A DNA stretch of 32,180 nucleotides from Arthrobacter livingstonensis (GCF_003219815.1 NZ_QJVD01000033.1:1-32180); one strand, 5' to 3'; shown: positions 23,701 to 32,180, numbered from the stretch's first letter. Numbers and translations are program-made. The notes: generated by a model not told the origin, from the sequence alone.

Positions 23701-25175
23701 CGTCCGGTCTCCGTGGCGTTGTCCAGCAAATCCTGGGCGATAACGCGTTCAGACTCGAGATCGTCCTGGAACCTGGCGTAGCGGGACAGGTGGTTCGGGC
23801 GTCGTCGCAGGACGAACCACACCACGCCGAGGATGATGAACCAGATCGGCGTGACGAGCAGGGCCACCAGGGTGTCGGTTTGGGTGGTCAGTGCCCAGAT
23901 GACAAAGGCGAAGAACGCAAGGACCACAAACACCATGGGGATGCCACCGGGCATTTTGAACTTGGACGAGTTGTGCAATTCGGGCCGGCGCCGCCGGAAG
24001 GCAAGGTAGCTGAAAAGAATGATTGACCAGACGAAAACGAAGCAGACGGCGGAAACGGTGGTCACCATTTCAAAGGCCTTGCCGATGTCCTGTCCGGCGT
24101 ACATGAGGACTACGCCGGAGAGGAGCAGGATGCAGGAGAGGAACAGTGCATTGCTGGGAACCTTGCGGCGGGAAAGCTTGCCGAAGGGGCGCGGCGCGTC
24201 GCCTTCCTGGGCCAAGCCGTAAACCATGCGGGAGGTGGAGTAAATGCCCGAGTTGGCCGAGGACATTGCGGACGTCAGCACCACGAGGTTGACCACGGTG
24301 GCGGCGGCACCCAATCCAGCCAGGGAGAACATGGCGACAAAGGGGCTGTGCCCGGCGGCGAACTGGGTCCACGGGATGACGGACATCAGGATGATCAGGG
24401 CGCCTACGTAGAAGAGCAGCACGCGGATGGGGATGGAGTTGATGGCCTTGGGGAGGTTTTTCTCCGGGTCCTTGGCCTCGGCTGCCGTTGTTCCGACCAG
24501 CTCAATGCCCACGAAGGCAAAGACGGCAATCTGGAAACCGGCGACGAAGCCCATGAATTCGTGCGGGAAGAAGCCGCCGTGGCTCCACAAATTCGTAAAG
24601 GTTGCCGGTCCGGCATCCGAACGGAACCCGCTGAAGATCATGAACAGGCCCACCACGATCAAGGCGGCAATGGCAACAATCTTGATCAGTGCAAACCAAA
24701 ATTCGGTTTCGCCAAACGCCTTGACGGTGGTCAGGTTCAGCACCAGAAGTATGCCGATCGTGACGAGCCCGGGAATCCACAGCGGAAGTCCCGGCCATAG
24801 TTCCTGCGAATACCCGGCGATGGCAATGACATCCGCAATTCCGGTAATCACCCAGCAGAACCAGTACGTCCAGCCTGTGAAGAAACCGGCCCAGGGGCCC
24901 AGCAGGTCCGCAGCGAAATCGCTGAATGACTTGTAGTGGAGGTTGCTCAGCAGGAGCTCACCCATGGCCCGCATGACGAAGAACAGCATGAAGCCGATGA
25001 TCATGTACACGAAGATCACGGACGGCCCGGCGGCGGAGATGGTCTTGCCCGAGCCCATGAACAGGCCCGTTCCAATGGCTCCGCCGATGGCGATCAGTTG
25101 GATGTGCCGGTTGCTCAGTTGCCGTTCAAGCTGGGGCGGCTCTTCACGGACGGCAGTGGGGTGGCGAATCGTCAA
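23697..25175 (-). CDS. Amino acid permease, CycA-like (glycine/D-serine/D-alanine type)
   Basis: A 492-residue APC-superfamily transporter with about 12 membrane segments. It carries LERQLSNRHIQLIAIGGAIG, then TGLFMGSGKTISAAGPSVIF, the family start, and EFWFALIKIVAIAALI, FVGIELVGTTAAEAKDPEKN and SANSGIYSTSRMVYGLAQEG. It resembles the proton symporters for glycine, D-serine and D-alanine. A tandem glycine riboswitch precedes it, supporting glycine as substrate. I place the start at the TTG at 25175, not the ATG at 25187: GGAG-TTCCTT-TTG aligns with GGAG-TTCCTC-ATG of gcvP in the homologous leader, and the ATG has no ribosome site. The stop overlaps purU as GTGA. Confidence 0.88.
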   Translation of the reverse strand: MTIRHPTAVREEPPQLERQLSNRHIQLIAIGGAIGTGLFMGSGKTISAAGPSVIFVYMIIGFMLFFVMRAMGELLLSNLHYKSFSDFAADLLGPWAGFFTGWTYWFCWVITGIADVIAIAGYSQELWPGLPLWIPGLVTIGILLVLNLTTVKAFGETEFWFALIKIVAIAALIVVGLFMIFSGFRSDAGPATFTNLWSHGGFFPHEFMGFVAGFQIAVFAFVGIELVGTTAAEAKDPEKNLPKAINSIPIRVLLFYVGALIILMSVIPWTQFAAGHSPFVAMFSLAGLGAAATVVNLVVLTSAMSSANSGIYSTSRMVYGLAQEGDAPRPFGKLSRRKVPSNALFLSCILLLSGVVLMYAGQDIGKAFEMVTTVSAVCFVFVWSIILFSYLAFRRRRPELHNSSKFKMPGGIPMVFVVLAFFAFVIWALTTQTDTLVALLVTPIWFIILGVVWFVLRRRPNHLSRYARFQDDLESERVIAQDLLDNATETGR

Positions 25176-25213
25176 AAGGAACTCCATCGTTCGGGCAGCA
25201 CAGGGCCACGCAT
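25172..25213 (-). CDS. Upstream ORF (13 residues) coupled to the permease start
   Basis: ATG at 25213 opens a frame encoding MRGPVLPERWSSF and ends with TGA at 25174-25172, which overlaps the TTG start of the permease (TTGA). GGGGAGGAA at 25229-25221, directly after the second glycine aptamer, is a strong ribosome site for it. A 13-residue uORF at the same place precedes gcvP. The shared W-S-S end is partly forced by the TGGAGTTCC bases that also form the ribosome site of the main gene. Translation of this ORF is inferred. Confidence 0.5.
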   Translation of the reverse strand: MRGPVLPERWSSF

Positions 25214-25230
25214 GTTTGGGTTCCTCCCCA

Positions 25231-25423
25231 CTCTGTCTGGGACCTGAGAGTTTCCGCACCGCCTTATGTTCAGGGCGGGGCTTGCACCTTCGGTGAGTCC
25301 GGTTTCCCGAACTGCTTTCCAGAGTTGCCTTTCCACGGCGGTACATGGGCCTGAGAGATTCCCGGGGAGGGTTTGCTCCTACGGCGCCTGCCAAGACGTA
25401 CCGGCAGGACTCTCCCGCCGCGG
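25231..25423 (-). promoter_or_regulatory. Tandem glycine riboswitch ahead of the permease-purU operon
   Basis: Two aptamers read on the minus strand. Aptamer 1 (25423-25333) has a 9-bp P1 of CCGCGGCGG with CCGCCGTGG, then GGGAGAGTCC, GGCGCCGTAGGAGCAAAC and GAATCTCTCAGGCCCATGTA. Aptamer 2 (25324-25231) has CTCTGGAAAG, CACCGAAGGTGCAAGC, AAACTCTCAGGTCC and the closing CAGAG. These are the defining elements of the cooperative gcvT-type glycine riboswitch. The region after P1 of aptamer 2 carries the ribosome site of a 13-codon uORF, so control of translation initiation is likely, probably activated by glycine. Confidence 0.93.
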
Positions 25424-25445
25424 ATCGTGGGCACTTCATTTTCTT

Positions 25446-25463
25446 GGGTGATGCGAGTCACAC
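25446..25463. promoter_or_regulatory. Promoter-proximal element of the permease leader
   Basis: GGGTGATGCGAGTCACAC, read on the minus strand as GTGTGACTCGCATCACCC, matches an element at 25641-25658 at 14 of 18 positions and is placed at the same distance from its own riboswitch. On the minus strand TTGCGT and TACCGT, 18 bp apart, could be the promoter; the TACCGT overlaps the start of the element. It could be an operator or only conserved promoter-downstream sequence. Confidence 0.4.
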
Positions 25464-25565
25464 GGTATCGCACGGTGTTGGCGTCACGCAAACGAGCGGG
25501 TGGAGTCGGAGGTTGTGGGCCGGCGCGTGCGGGACCGGGGTGCCGCCATTTGTGCGGCACGCAAT

Positions 25566-25607
25566 TGCCTGTCCGCAACGCCCTGTCCGCACCGCCCTGT
25601 CCGCACC
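25566..25607 (+). repeat. Three 14-bp tandem repeats before the gcvP promoter
   Basis: GCCCTGTCCGCACC occurs exactly at 25580-25593 and 25594-25607, and with three mismatches at 25566-25579. The array ends 6 bp before the candidate -35 box of gcvP. No counterpart was seen on the permease side. Confidence 0.75.
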
Positions 25608-25613
25608 GCGGTT

Positions 25614-25642
25614 TTGCCTCATATGGCATCTTCGTGTAGTGT
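25614..25642 (+). promoter_or_regulatory. Candidate promoter of the gcv operon
   Basis: TTGCCT at 25614-25619 and TAGTGT at 25637-25642 are 17 bp apart. Transcription would start near 25649, about 33 bp before the riboswitch. Confidence 0.5.
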
Positions 25643-25658
25643 GTGGTGCGAATCACCC
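25641..25658. promoter_or_regulatory. Promoter-proximal element of the gcv leader
   Basis: GTGTGGTGCGAATCACCC matches the reverse complement of 25446-25463 at 14 of 18 positions. It overlaps the end of the candidate -10 box, where a bound protein would block transcription. Function is inferred from duplication and position only. Confidence 0.4.
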
Positions 25659-25681
25659 ACATCTTAATATGCCTTTCGAAT

Positions 25682-25865
25682 CGTGGCGGGAGAGTCCTCC
25701 CAGTTTTTTTGGCGGCGCCGTAGGAGCAAATCCTCCCCAGGAATCTCTCAGGCCCATGTACCGCCACGGCGAGGCAACTCTGGAAAGTAGTTTGGCGAAA
25801 GCCTGGCTCACCGACGGTGCAAGCGGACTCCACGTCCCGCGGAATCTCTCAGGTCCACGACAGAG
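25682..25865 (+). promoter_or_regulatory. Tandem glycine riboswitch ahead of gcvP
   Basis: Aptamer 1 (25682-25768) closes with a perfect 8-bp P1 (CGTGGCGG with CCGCCACG) and contains GGGAGAGTCC, GGCGCCGTAGGAGCAAAT and GAATCTCTCAGGCCCATGTA. Aptamer 2 (25778-25865) has CTCTGGAAAG, CACCGACGGTGCAAGC, GAATCTCTCAGGTCC and the closing CAGAG. The ribosome site GGGGAGGAA at 25867-25875 follows at once and could pair with TCCTCCCC at 25731-25738 in aptamer 1, or its GAGGAAC with GTTCCTC at 25916-25922 at the gcvP start. These pairings give a possible glycine-dependent translational switch. Confidence 0.94.
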
Positions 25866-25884
25866 CGGGGAGGAACCCAAATCC

Positions 25885-25926
25885 ATGCCTGCCCCCGTGC
25901 CGGCCACACCTTGGAGTTCCTCATGA
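25885..25926 (+). CDS. Upstream ORF (13 residues) coupled to the gcvP start
   Basis: ATG at 25885 opens a frame for [13 protein letters not shown], ending at TGA 25924-25926, which overlaps the gcvP ATG as ATGA. GGGGAGGAA 9 nt upstream is a stronger ribosome site than the GGAG of gcvP itself. Length, position, stop/start overlap and the P-V and W-S-S residues agree with the uORF before the permease. This suggests that the riboswitch acts on the uORF and gcvP translation follows by coupling. Expression is inferred. Confidence 0.5.
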   Translation: MPAPVPATPWSSS

Positions 25927-28814
25927 CGATTCAATCCAACCCGACTGTGTTTGCCGACCGGCACATTGGCGCCCGCCGCCAGGCCGACGTCGAGCGCATG
26001 CTCAAGGCCATCGGCTACGACAGCGTCGATTCGCTGGTCGAGACGGCCGTTCCCGATTCCATCCGTCAGGGGACACCGCTGGCACTCCAGCCGGCGCTCA
26101 GCGAGGTCGAGGTGTTGGGTGAACTCCGCGCACTTGCCGCGAAAAACAAGACGGCCATCCAGATGATCGGCCAAGGCTACTACGACACCGTGACGCCTGC
26201 GGTGATCCGCCGCAACGTCCTGGAGGCCCCGGCCTGGTACACCGCCTACACCCCGTACCAGCCCGAGATCTCCCAAGGCCGCCTTGAAGCGCTGCTGAAC
26301 TTCCAGACCATGGTCAGCGACCTGACGGCACTTCCGGTGGCAAACGCCTCCCTGCTTGACGAAGCGACCGCCGTGGCCGAAGCCGTGCTGCTCATGCGCC
26401 GGGCCAACAAGTCCACGGGCGCCGCGGAGGGCAAGACAGTGCTCGATGCCGACCTCCTTCCGCAGACCATCGCCATTGTCAGGGGCCGCGCCGAAGCCCT
26501 GGGCTTTGCGGTGGAGGTTGCTGACCTGTCCGTGGGCCTGCCGGAAGGTGCGATCAACGGCGTCGTCCTGCAGCAGCCGGGCGTTTCGGGCCGCGTCTTC
26601 AACCACGCCCCGGTCATTGCCGCGGCAAAGGAACGCGGCGCGCTCGTCACGGTGGCCGCGGACCTGCTGGCCCTGACCCTGATCACGCCTCCCGGGGAAC
26701 AGGGCGCGGACATCGCGGTGGGAACCGCCCAGCGCTTCGGCGTCCCGCTGTTCTTCGGCGGCCCGCACGCGGCCTACATGGCCGTCCGCAAAGGGATGGA
26801 ACGCTCGCTGCCCGGACGCATCGTGGGGGTCTCCACCGACACCACCGGCCTTCCGGCCTACCGCCTTGCCCTGCAAACCCGCGAGCAGCATATCCGCCGC
26901 GAAAAGGCCACCTCCAACATCTGCACGGCGCAGGCGCTGCTGGCCATCGTCGCATCGATGTACGCCGTCTACCACGGCCCCGAAGGCCTGAAGGCAATCG
27001 CCGAAACCGTTCACAGCCACGCACGCGCCCTCGCCGCGGCACTGGCGGCATCCGGCGTCGAGCTCCTGCACACCTCCTTCTTCGACACCCTCACGGTGCA
27101 CGTTCCAGGACGGGCCGGCGTCATCGTGGGACTCGCTGAGCGGGGTGGCATCAACCTGCGCCCCATCGATGCCGACCACGTGGGCATTTCTGTTGACGAG
27201 ACGACGACGGCGGACATCGTCGCCCGCGTGGCCGCCGTGTTTGGTGCCGTACCGGCAGGTGACGGCACCGACCAGGCCGGCAGCGCAGGCTTTGCCCTCA
27301 CCGCGGACACCGAGCGCACCTCGGACTTCCTGACCCACCCCGTGTTCAACACCCACCGCTCGGAAACGCAGATCCTGCGCTACATCCGCCGCCTCAGCGA
27401 CCGCGACCTGGCCCTGGACCGCACCATGATCCCGCTGGGCTCGTGCACCATGAAGCTCAATGCCACCGCCGAGATGGAAGCCATCTCCTGGCCTGGATTC
27501 GCCTCCATCCACCCCTTCGCCCCGGACTCCCAAACGGTGGGCTGGCGCGAATTGATCGGCGGCCTTGAAGCGGACCTGTGCGAGATCACCGGCTACGACC
27601 AGGTCTCCCTCCAGCCCAACGCCGGCTCCCAGGGCGAGCTCGCCGGCCTGTTGGCCATCCGCGGCTACCACCTCTCCCGCGGCGACGTCCAGCGCACCAT
27701 CTGCCTCATTCCGCAGTCCGCCCACGGCACCAACGCCGCGTCCGCCGTTCTGGCCGGCATGAAGGTTGTGGTGGTGGCCACGGCCGCCGACGGCACCATC
27801 GACCACGCGGACCTTACCGCCAAGATCGAGACGCACAAGGACCAGCTCTCGGCCATCATGATTACCTACCCTTCCACCCATGGCGTGTACGACGCCGATG
27901 TGCGCGAGGTGTGCGACGCCGTCCACGCAGCCGGGGGACAGGTGTACGTTGACGGCGCCAACCTGAACGCCCTTGTGGGGCTCGCCCAGCCCGGCAAGTT
28001 CGGGGGCGACGTCAGCCACCTGAACCTGCACAAAACCTTCTGCATCCCGCACGGCGGTGGCGGTCCCGGCGTCGGGCCGGTTGCCGCCAAGGCCCACCTG
28101 GCTCCGTTCATGCCCGGCGATGCCAATGCGGTCTCAACAGGCCCGGCCACCGGCGTCCCGATCTCCGCCTCGCGCTTTGGTTCCGCGGGCGTCCTACCGA
28201 TCTCCTGGGCCTACGTGAAGCTGATGGGCGGACAGGGGCTCACCGAGGCCACCAAGTCCGCGCTCTTGGCGGCGAACTACATCGCCTCCCAGCTCAACGA
28301 TCACTTCCCGGTCCTCTACACTGGTGCCGGCGACCTGGTGGCCCACGAGTGCATCCTGGACCTGCGCGAGCTGACCGCCAGGACCGGGGTCACCGCCGAA
28401 GACGTGGCCAAGCGCCTGATCGACTACGGCTTCCATGCCCCCACCCTGTCGTTCCCCGTCGCCGGCACGCTCATGGTGGAACCCACCGAGTCGGAGGACC
28501 TCACCGAAATCAACCGGTTCATCACCGCCATGGTCTGCATCCGGGCGGAAATCGACCAGGTGGCCGACGGTGCCTTCGACCTGGCGGACAGCCCGCTGCG
28601 CAACGCTCCCCACACGGCTGCCGCCGTCGTCGATTCGCTCTGGGACCGCGGCTACCCGCGCGAACAGGCGGTCTTCCCCGTGGACAGCCTGAGGCAGGAC
28701 AAGTATTTCCCGCCCGTGGGCCGCGTTGACGGTGCTGCCGGGGACCGCAACCTGGTCTGCTCGTGCCCTCCGATCGAAGATTTCGCTGACAACGCAACAG
28801 ACTTCGCCAACTAA
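25923..28814 (+). CDS. gcvP: Glycine dehydrogenase (decarboxylating), P-protein
   Basis: A 963-residue full-length P-protein with both halves fused. It decarboxylates glycine and passes the aminomethyl group to lipoyl-GcvH. The N-terminus has [21 protein letters not shown]; the first half has IGQGYYDT, the second [42 protein letters not shown] and [19 protein letters not shown], with Lys704 as the pyridoxal-phosphate lysine. The start at 25923 has GGAG 6 nt before the ATG and overlaps the uORF stop. It is the first gene of gcvP-gcvT-gcvH-glyA, under a tandem glycine riboswitch. Confidence 0.97.
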   Translation: MTIQSNPTVFADRHIGARRQADVERMLKAIGYDSVDSLVETAVPDSIRQGTPLALQPALSEVEVLGELRALAAKNKTAIQMIGQGYYDTVTPAVIRRNVLEAPAWYTAYTPYQPEISQGRLEALLNFQTMVSDLTALPVANASLLDEATAVAEAVLLMRRANKSTGAAEGKTVLDADLLPQTIAIVRGRAEALGFAVEVADLSVGLPEGAINGVVLQQPGVSGRVFNHAPVIAAAKERGALVTVAADLLALTLITPPGEQGADIAVGTAQRFGVPLFFGGPHAAYMAVRKGMERSLPGRIVGVSTDTTGLPAYRLALQTREQHIRREKATSNICTAQALLAIVASMYAVYHGPEGLKAIAETVHSHARALAAALAASGVELLHTSFFDTLTVHVPGRAGVIVGLAERGGINLRPIDADHVGISVDETTTADIVARVAAVFGAVPAGDGTDQAGSAGFALTADTERTSDFLTHPVFNTHRSETQILRYIRRLSDRDLALDRTMIPLGSCTMKLNATAEMEAISWPGFASIHPFAPDSQTVGWRELIGGLEADLCEITGYDQVSLQPNAGSQGELAGLLAIRGYHLSRGDVQRTICLIPQSAHGTNAASAVLAGMKVVVVATAADGTIDHADLTAKIETHKDQLSAIMITYPSTHGVYDADVREVCDAVHAAGGQVYVDGANLNALVGLAQPGKFGGDVSHLNLHKTFCIPHGGGGPGVGPVAAKAHLAPFMPGDANAVSTGPATGVPISASRFGSAGVLPISWAYVKLMGGQGLTEATKSALLAANYIASQLNDHFPVLYTGAGDLVAHECILDLRELTARTGVTAEDVAKRLIDYGFHAPTLSFPVAGTLMVEPTESEDLTEINRFITAMVCIRAEIDQVADGAFDLADSPLRNAPHTAAAVVDSLWDRGYPREQAVFPVDSLRQDKYFPPVGRVDGAAGDRNLVCSCPPIEDFADNATDFAN

Positions 28815-28832
28815 CACCGCAAAGGAATTGCC

Positions 28833-29966
<1,134 letters not shown>

Positions 29967-30010
29967 CCGCAGGCGCCGGCGGTCAAACTTGTCGAGACCA
30001 CCGGCGCGGG

Positions 30011-30083
30011 AGCCGGTATTTCCCCGGCTGGGCCCACAGACGCGAGGGTCCCGCGGCGAGCTTGCGAACCGTGGGAGCGTCTG
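30011..30083. repeat. REP-like palindromic element between gcvT and gcvH
   Basis: CAGACGC at 30037-30043 and GCGTCTG at 30077-30083 close a 47-bp structure. Inside it TCCCGCGG and CCGTGGGA pair with one mismatch. A second stem, AGCCGG at 30011-30016 with CCGGCT at 30024-30029, is just upstream. The layout is that of extragenic palindromes repeated in many actinobacterial genomes; only one copy was noticed in this window. The whole gap 29967-30262 holds no credible gene. Confidence 0.5.
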
Positions 30084-30262
30084 GGATCTATCCGGCCCGT
30101 CGGCCGCGGGCGGCCTTTGGGGCCTCCTTTACGTTGCCTTCGAAAACACCAACTCCCGCGACTCGCCTTGATTGTCGCCGGCCCGGAGCGACAGTAGACC
30201 AAGCCCCTGGGTAGCCGGCCTTCCTGTACCAATCCTTCACTAGACCAACAGAACGGAACATC

Positions 30263-30646
30263 ATGAGCAAAGTCGCTCCTGACCTGAAATACTCCGCGGA
30301 GCACGAGTGGATCGCCGCGGACGGCACCAGCCCGACCACGGTTGGAGTCTCCGCCGTGGCCGCCGATGCACTGGGCGACATTGTGTATGTTGACCTGCCC
30401 GAGGTGGGGTCCGCCGTCACCGCGGGCGAGCCCTGCGGGGAGATTGAGTCCACCAAGTCCGTCTCCGACCTTTACGCCCCCGTGACCGGCAAGGTCACCG
30501 AAGTAAACACCGCCGTAGTCGACGACCCGGCCCTGGTCAATTCCGATCCCTACGGGGCCGGGTGGCTCTTCAAGGTGACCGTTGAGTCGGAGGGGCCGCT
30601 GCTGACAGCGGCCGAGTATGCAGCTGCCAATGGCGGCGGGCTGTGA
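30263..30646 (+). CDS. gcvH: Glycine cleavage system H protein
   Basis: A 127-residue lipoyl carrier that shuttles the aminomethyl group between P- and T-proteins. Lys65 in [20 protein letters not shown] is the lipoylation site. The N-terminus SAEHEWI and the later [12 protein letters not shown] and [11 protein letters not shown] fit the family and length. The stop overlaps the GTG start of glyA by 4 bp (GTGA), so H-protein and serine hydroxymethyltransferase synthesis are coupled. Confidence 0.96.
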   Translation: MSKVAPDLKYSAEHEWIAADGTSPTTVGVSAVAADALGDIVYVDLPEVGSAVTAGEPCGEIESTKSVSDLYAPVTGKVTEVNTAVVDDPALVNSDPYGAGWLFKVTVESEGPLLTAAEYAAANGGGL

Positions 30647-31965
30647 GCCGCGCCGGCGCCACCGTGGACTACGTCCAGGTGGCTTCACGAAGCCTTGATG
30701 CACCGCTGGCAACCCTGGACCCGGAAATCGCCGTGGCGATCGACGCCGAACTGGCCCGCCAGCGCACCGGCCTGGAAATGATCGCCTCGGAAAACCACAC
30801 AGCGGCGGCCGTCATGGCAGCCCAGGGCTCGGTGCTGACCAACAAGTACGCCGAAGGCTATCCGGGGCGCCGCTACTACGGCGGCTGCGAGCACGTGGAC
30901 GTTGTTGAGCAGCTCGCGATCGACCGTGTCAAGGCCCTATTCGGTGCGGAGTACGCGAACGTTCAGCCGCACTCCGGCGCACAGGCGAACGCCTCCGTTA
31001 TGCACGCATTGATCAAGCCCGGGGACACCATCATGGGGCTGAACCTGGCCCACGGCGGGCACCTCACGCACGGCATGCGCATCAACTTCTCTGGGCGCCT
31101 CTACAACGTGGTGCCGTACCAGGTCCGCGAGGACACGCACCAGGTGGACATGGCCGAGGTGGAGCGGCTGGCGCTCGAACACAAGCCCGCGCTGATTGTG
31201 GCCGGCTGGTCCGCCTATGCCCGGCAGCTGGACTTTGCCGAATTCCGCCGCATCGCGGACCTGGTGGGTGCCTACCTCATGGTGGACATGGCGCACTTTG
31301 CCGGTTTGGTGGCAGCGGGGCTGCACCCGTCCCCGGTGCCCTACGCCCACGTCACCACGTCCACCACGCACAAGACCCTGGCCGGTCCGCGCGGTGGCAT
31401 CATCCTGAGCAACGACGCCGACATCGCCCAAAAGATCAACTCAGCCGTCTTCCCCGGGCAGCAGGGTGGTCCGCTGGAGCACGTCATTGCCGGCAAGGCC
31501 GTGGCGTTCAAGATCGCCGCCACCCCGGAATTCAGGGAACGCCAGGAGCGCGTGCTGGCGGGTGCCCGCGTTTTGGCCGAACGCCTCATCCAGCCGGATG
31601 TCGCAGCCAAGGGGATCTCCGTGATTTCCGGTGGCACCGATGTGCATTTGGTCTTGGTGGATTTGCGCAATTGTGAGCTCAATGGCCAGGAGGCCGAGGA
31701 CCGGTTCGCCGCCATCGACATCACCGTCAACCGCAACGCCGTACCCTTTGATCCCCGCCCGCCGATGGTCACCTCCGGGTTGCGCATTGGTACGCCTGCC
31801 TTGGCTACCCGTGGATTTGGTGAGGCGGCGTTTGCCGAGGTAGCCGACATCATTGCCGAGGCGCTCATAGCCGACGCCGGTGCCGACCTTTCCGCGCTGC
31901 GGTCACGGGTGGAGGCACTCGCCACAGCCCACCCGCTGTATCCCGGGGTCGCGGCGCTGTCCTGA
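30643..31965 (+). CDS. glyA: Serine hydroxymethyltransferase
   Basis: A 440-residue pyridoxal-phosphate enzyme converting glycine plus methylene-tetrahydrofolate to serine, and the reverse. Lys244 in [18 protein letters not shown] is the PLP lysine. Other signatures are [51 protein letters not shown] and [15 protein letters not shown]. The start is GTG, overlapping the gcvH stop. The N-terminus is about 15-20 residues longer than a minimal GlyA, and internal starts are possible. Placement in a glycine-cleavage operon suggests a catabolic role: the one-carbon unit from one glycine is joined to a second to give serine, which SdaA can deaminate. Confidence 0.96.
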   Translation: MSRAGATVDYVQVASRSLDAPLATLDPEIAVAIDAELARQRTGLEMIASENHTAAAVMAAQGSVLTNKYAEGYPGRRYYGGCEHVDVVEQLAIDRVKALFGAEYANVQPHSGAQANASVMHALIKPGDTIMGLNLAHGGHLTHGMRINFSGRLYNVVPYQVREDTHQVDMAEVERLALEHKPALIVAGWSAYARQLDFAEFRRIADLVGAYLMVDMAHFAGLVAAGLHPSPVPYAHVTTSTTHKTLAGPRGGIILSNDADIAQKINSAVFPGQQGGPLEHVIAGKAVAFKIAATPEFRERQERVLAGARVLAERLIQPDVAAKGISVISGGTDVHLVLVDLRNCELNGQEAEDRFAAIDITVNRNAVPFDPRPPMVTSGLRIGTPALATRGFGEAAFAEVADIIAEALIADAGADLSALRSRVEALATAHPLYPGVAALS

Positions 31966-31982
31966 CCGGCACTGTCCTGACC
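31953..31982 (+). repeat. 15-bp tandem duplication across the glyA stop codon
   Basis: GGCGCTGTCCTGACC at 31953-31967 and GGCACTGTCCTGACC at 31968-31982 differ at one base. The glyA stop TGA is in the first copy and repeated in the second, so the duplication does not change the protein. Confidence 0.7.
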
Positions 31983-32014
31983 GAAGGTAGCTCCGGCTCC
32001 TTGTGGCCTGCTTG

Positions 32015-32048
32015 ACCCGGGCGTTCCCGCCTGATGGGGCTCCCGGGT
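32015..32048. terminator. Hairpin between glyA and sdaA
   Basis: ACCCGGG at 32015-32021 pairs with CCCGGGT at 32042-32048, with extra CCC/GGG pairing inside. No T-run follows directly. It may attenuate transcription into sdaA or end the gcv operon. Confidence 0.35.
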
Positions 32049-32126
32049 TGGCAGCGGTTCCCTCCGCTCCCTGTTTTGTTGGTTTCCCCGGCACAGACCC
32101 CGTGCCGCGAGAAAGGTGTTTTTGCG

Positions 32127-32180
32127 ATGTCTGTTGGTGTTTTTGATTTGTTTTCCGTGGGTATTGGCCCGTCGAGTTCC
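32127..32180 (+). CDS. sdaA: L-serine ammonia-lyase, N-terminal 18 codons (runs off the window)
   Basis: The ATG at 32127 begins MSVGVFDLFSVGIGPSSS, the characteristic start of iron-sulphur L-serine dehydratases, which convert serine to pyruvate and ammonia. GAGAAAGG stands 10 nt upstream. Only 18 codons are in the window. Its location after glyA completes a route from glycine through serine to pyruvate. The 161-bp gap and hairpin leave it open whether it shares the gcv transcript. Confidence 0.88.
   Translation, partial: MSVGVFDLFSVGIGPSSS

Noticed and set aside
25566-25607. Short repeats as a CRISPR array
   Set aside because: The copies are directly adjacent 14-mers without spacers, and no cas genes are nearby.
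25653-28097. Minus-strand open frame of 814 codons opposite gcvP
   Set aside because: Antisense shadow of a GC-rich gene; Gly/Val/Asp/His-rich low-complexity translation with no family motifs, and it runs through the riboswitch.

Overview
This is a GC-rich chromosomal window with actinobacterial codon use (third positions almost all G/C), frequent GTG/TTG starts and ATGA/GTGA gene overlaps. Gene content (OhrR/Ohr, PucR regulator, penicillin-binding lipoprotein with a DivIVA-like neighbour, actinobacterial SNF2/SWIM pair, glycine riboswitches upstream of gcvP) suggests Micrococcaceae, most likely an Arthrobacter-type soil organism. Genus is an inference from protein style, not a database result.

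Layout. 1-1121 (minus): an MmyB-type XRE regulator followed after 3 bp by the start of a zinc alcohol dehydrogenase that runs off the left edge. 1376-2743 (plus): ohrR-ohr-DoxX peroxide-resistance cluster with a candidate operator. 2881-3934: a scar made of a decayed IS701-like transposase abutting the 3' part of a LysR gene. 4049-5236: a small unknown protein divergent from a calcineurin-like phosphoesterase, with a perfect 13-bp inverted repeat between them. 5673-9672: SNF2 helicase and SWIM zinc-finger protein, overlapping genes. 9769-10034: CsbD stress protein with a perfect terminator. 10118-14991: glutaryl-CoA-type acyl-CoA dehydrogenase, VOC protein, small acidic protein, ABC-F ATPase and Fpg/Nei glycosylase. 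15037-16102: a relic reading frame and a LssY_C membrane protein. 16239-20291: agmatinase-family ureohydrolase and MFS transporter, divergent from a PucR regulator. 20456-22749: penicillin-binding lipoprotein and DivIVA-domain protein.

22786-32180 is a glycine/serine/one-carbon locus. A glycine-type permease and purU are read leftward; gcvP-gcvT-gcvH-glyA and then sdaA are read rightward. Both directions begin with a tandem glycine riboswitch. The two leaders look like inverted copies of one another from promoter to start codon. Each also carries, just after the second aptamer, a 13-codon upstream ORF with its own Shine-Dalgarno sequence whose stop codon overlaps the start codon of the main gene. 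This duplicated riboswitch-uORF arrangement is the most interesting thing in the window. It implies coordinated glycine-dependent expression of uptake, glycine cleavage, serine/glycine interconversion, serine deamination and folate recycling. The lipoamide dehydrogenase (L-protein) of the cleavage system is not encoded here.

No tRNA, rRNA, CRISPR array or intact mobile element was seen.
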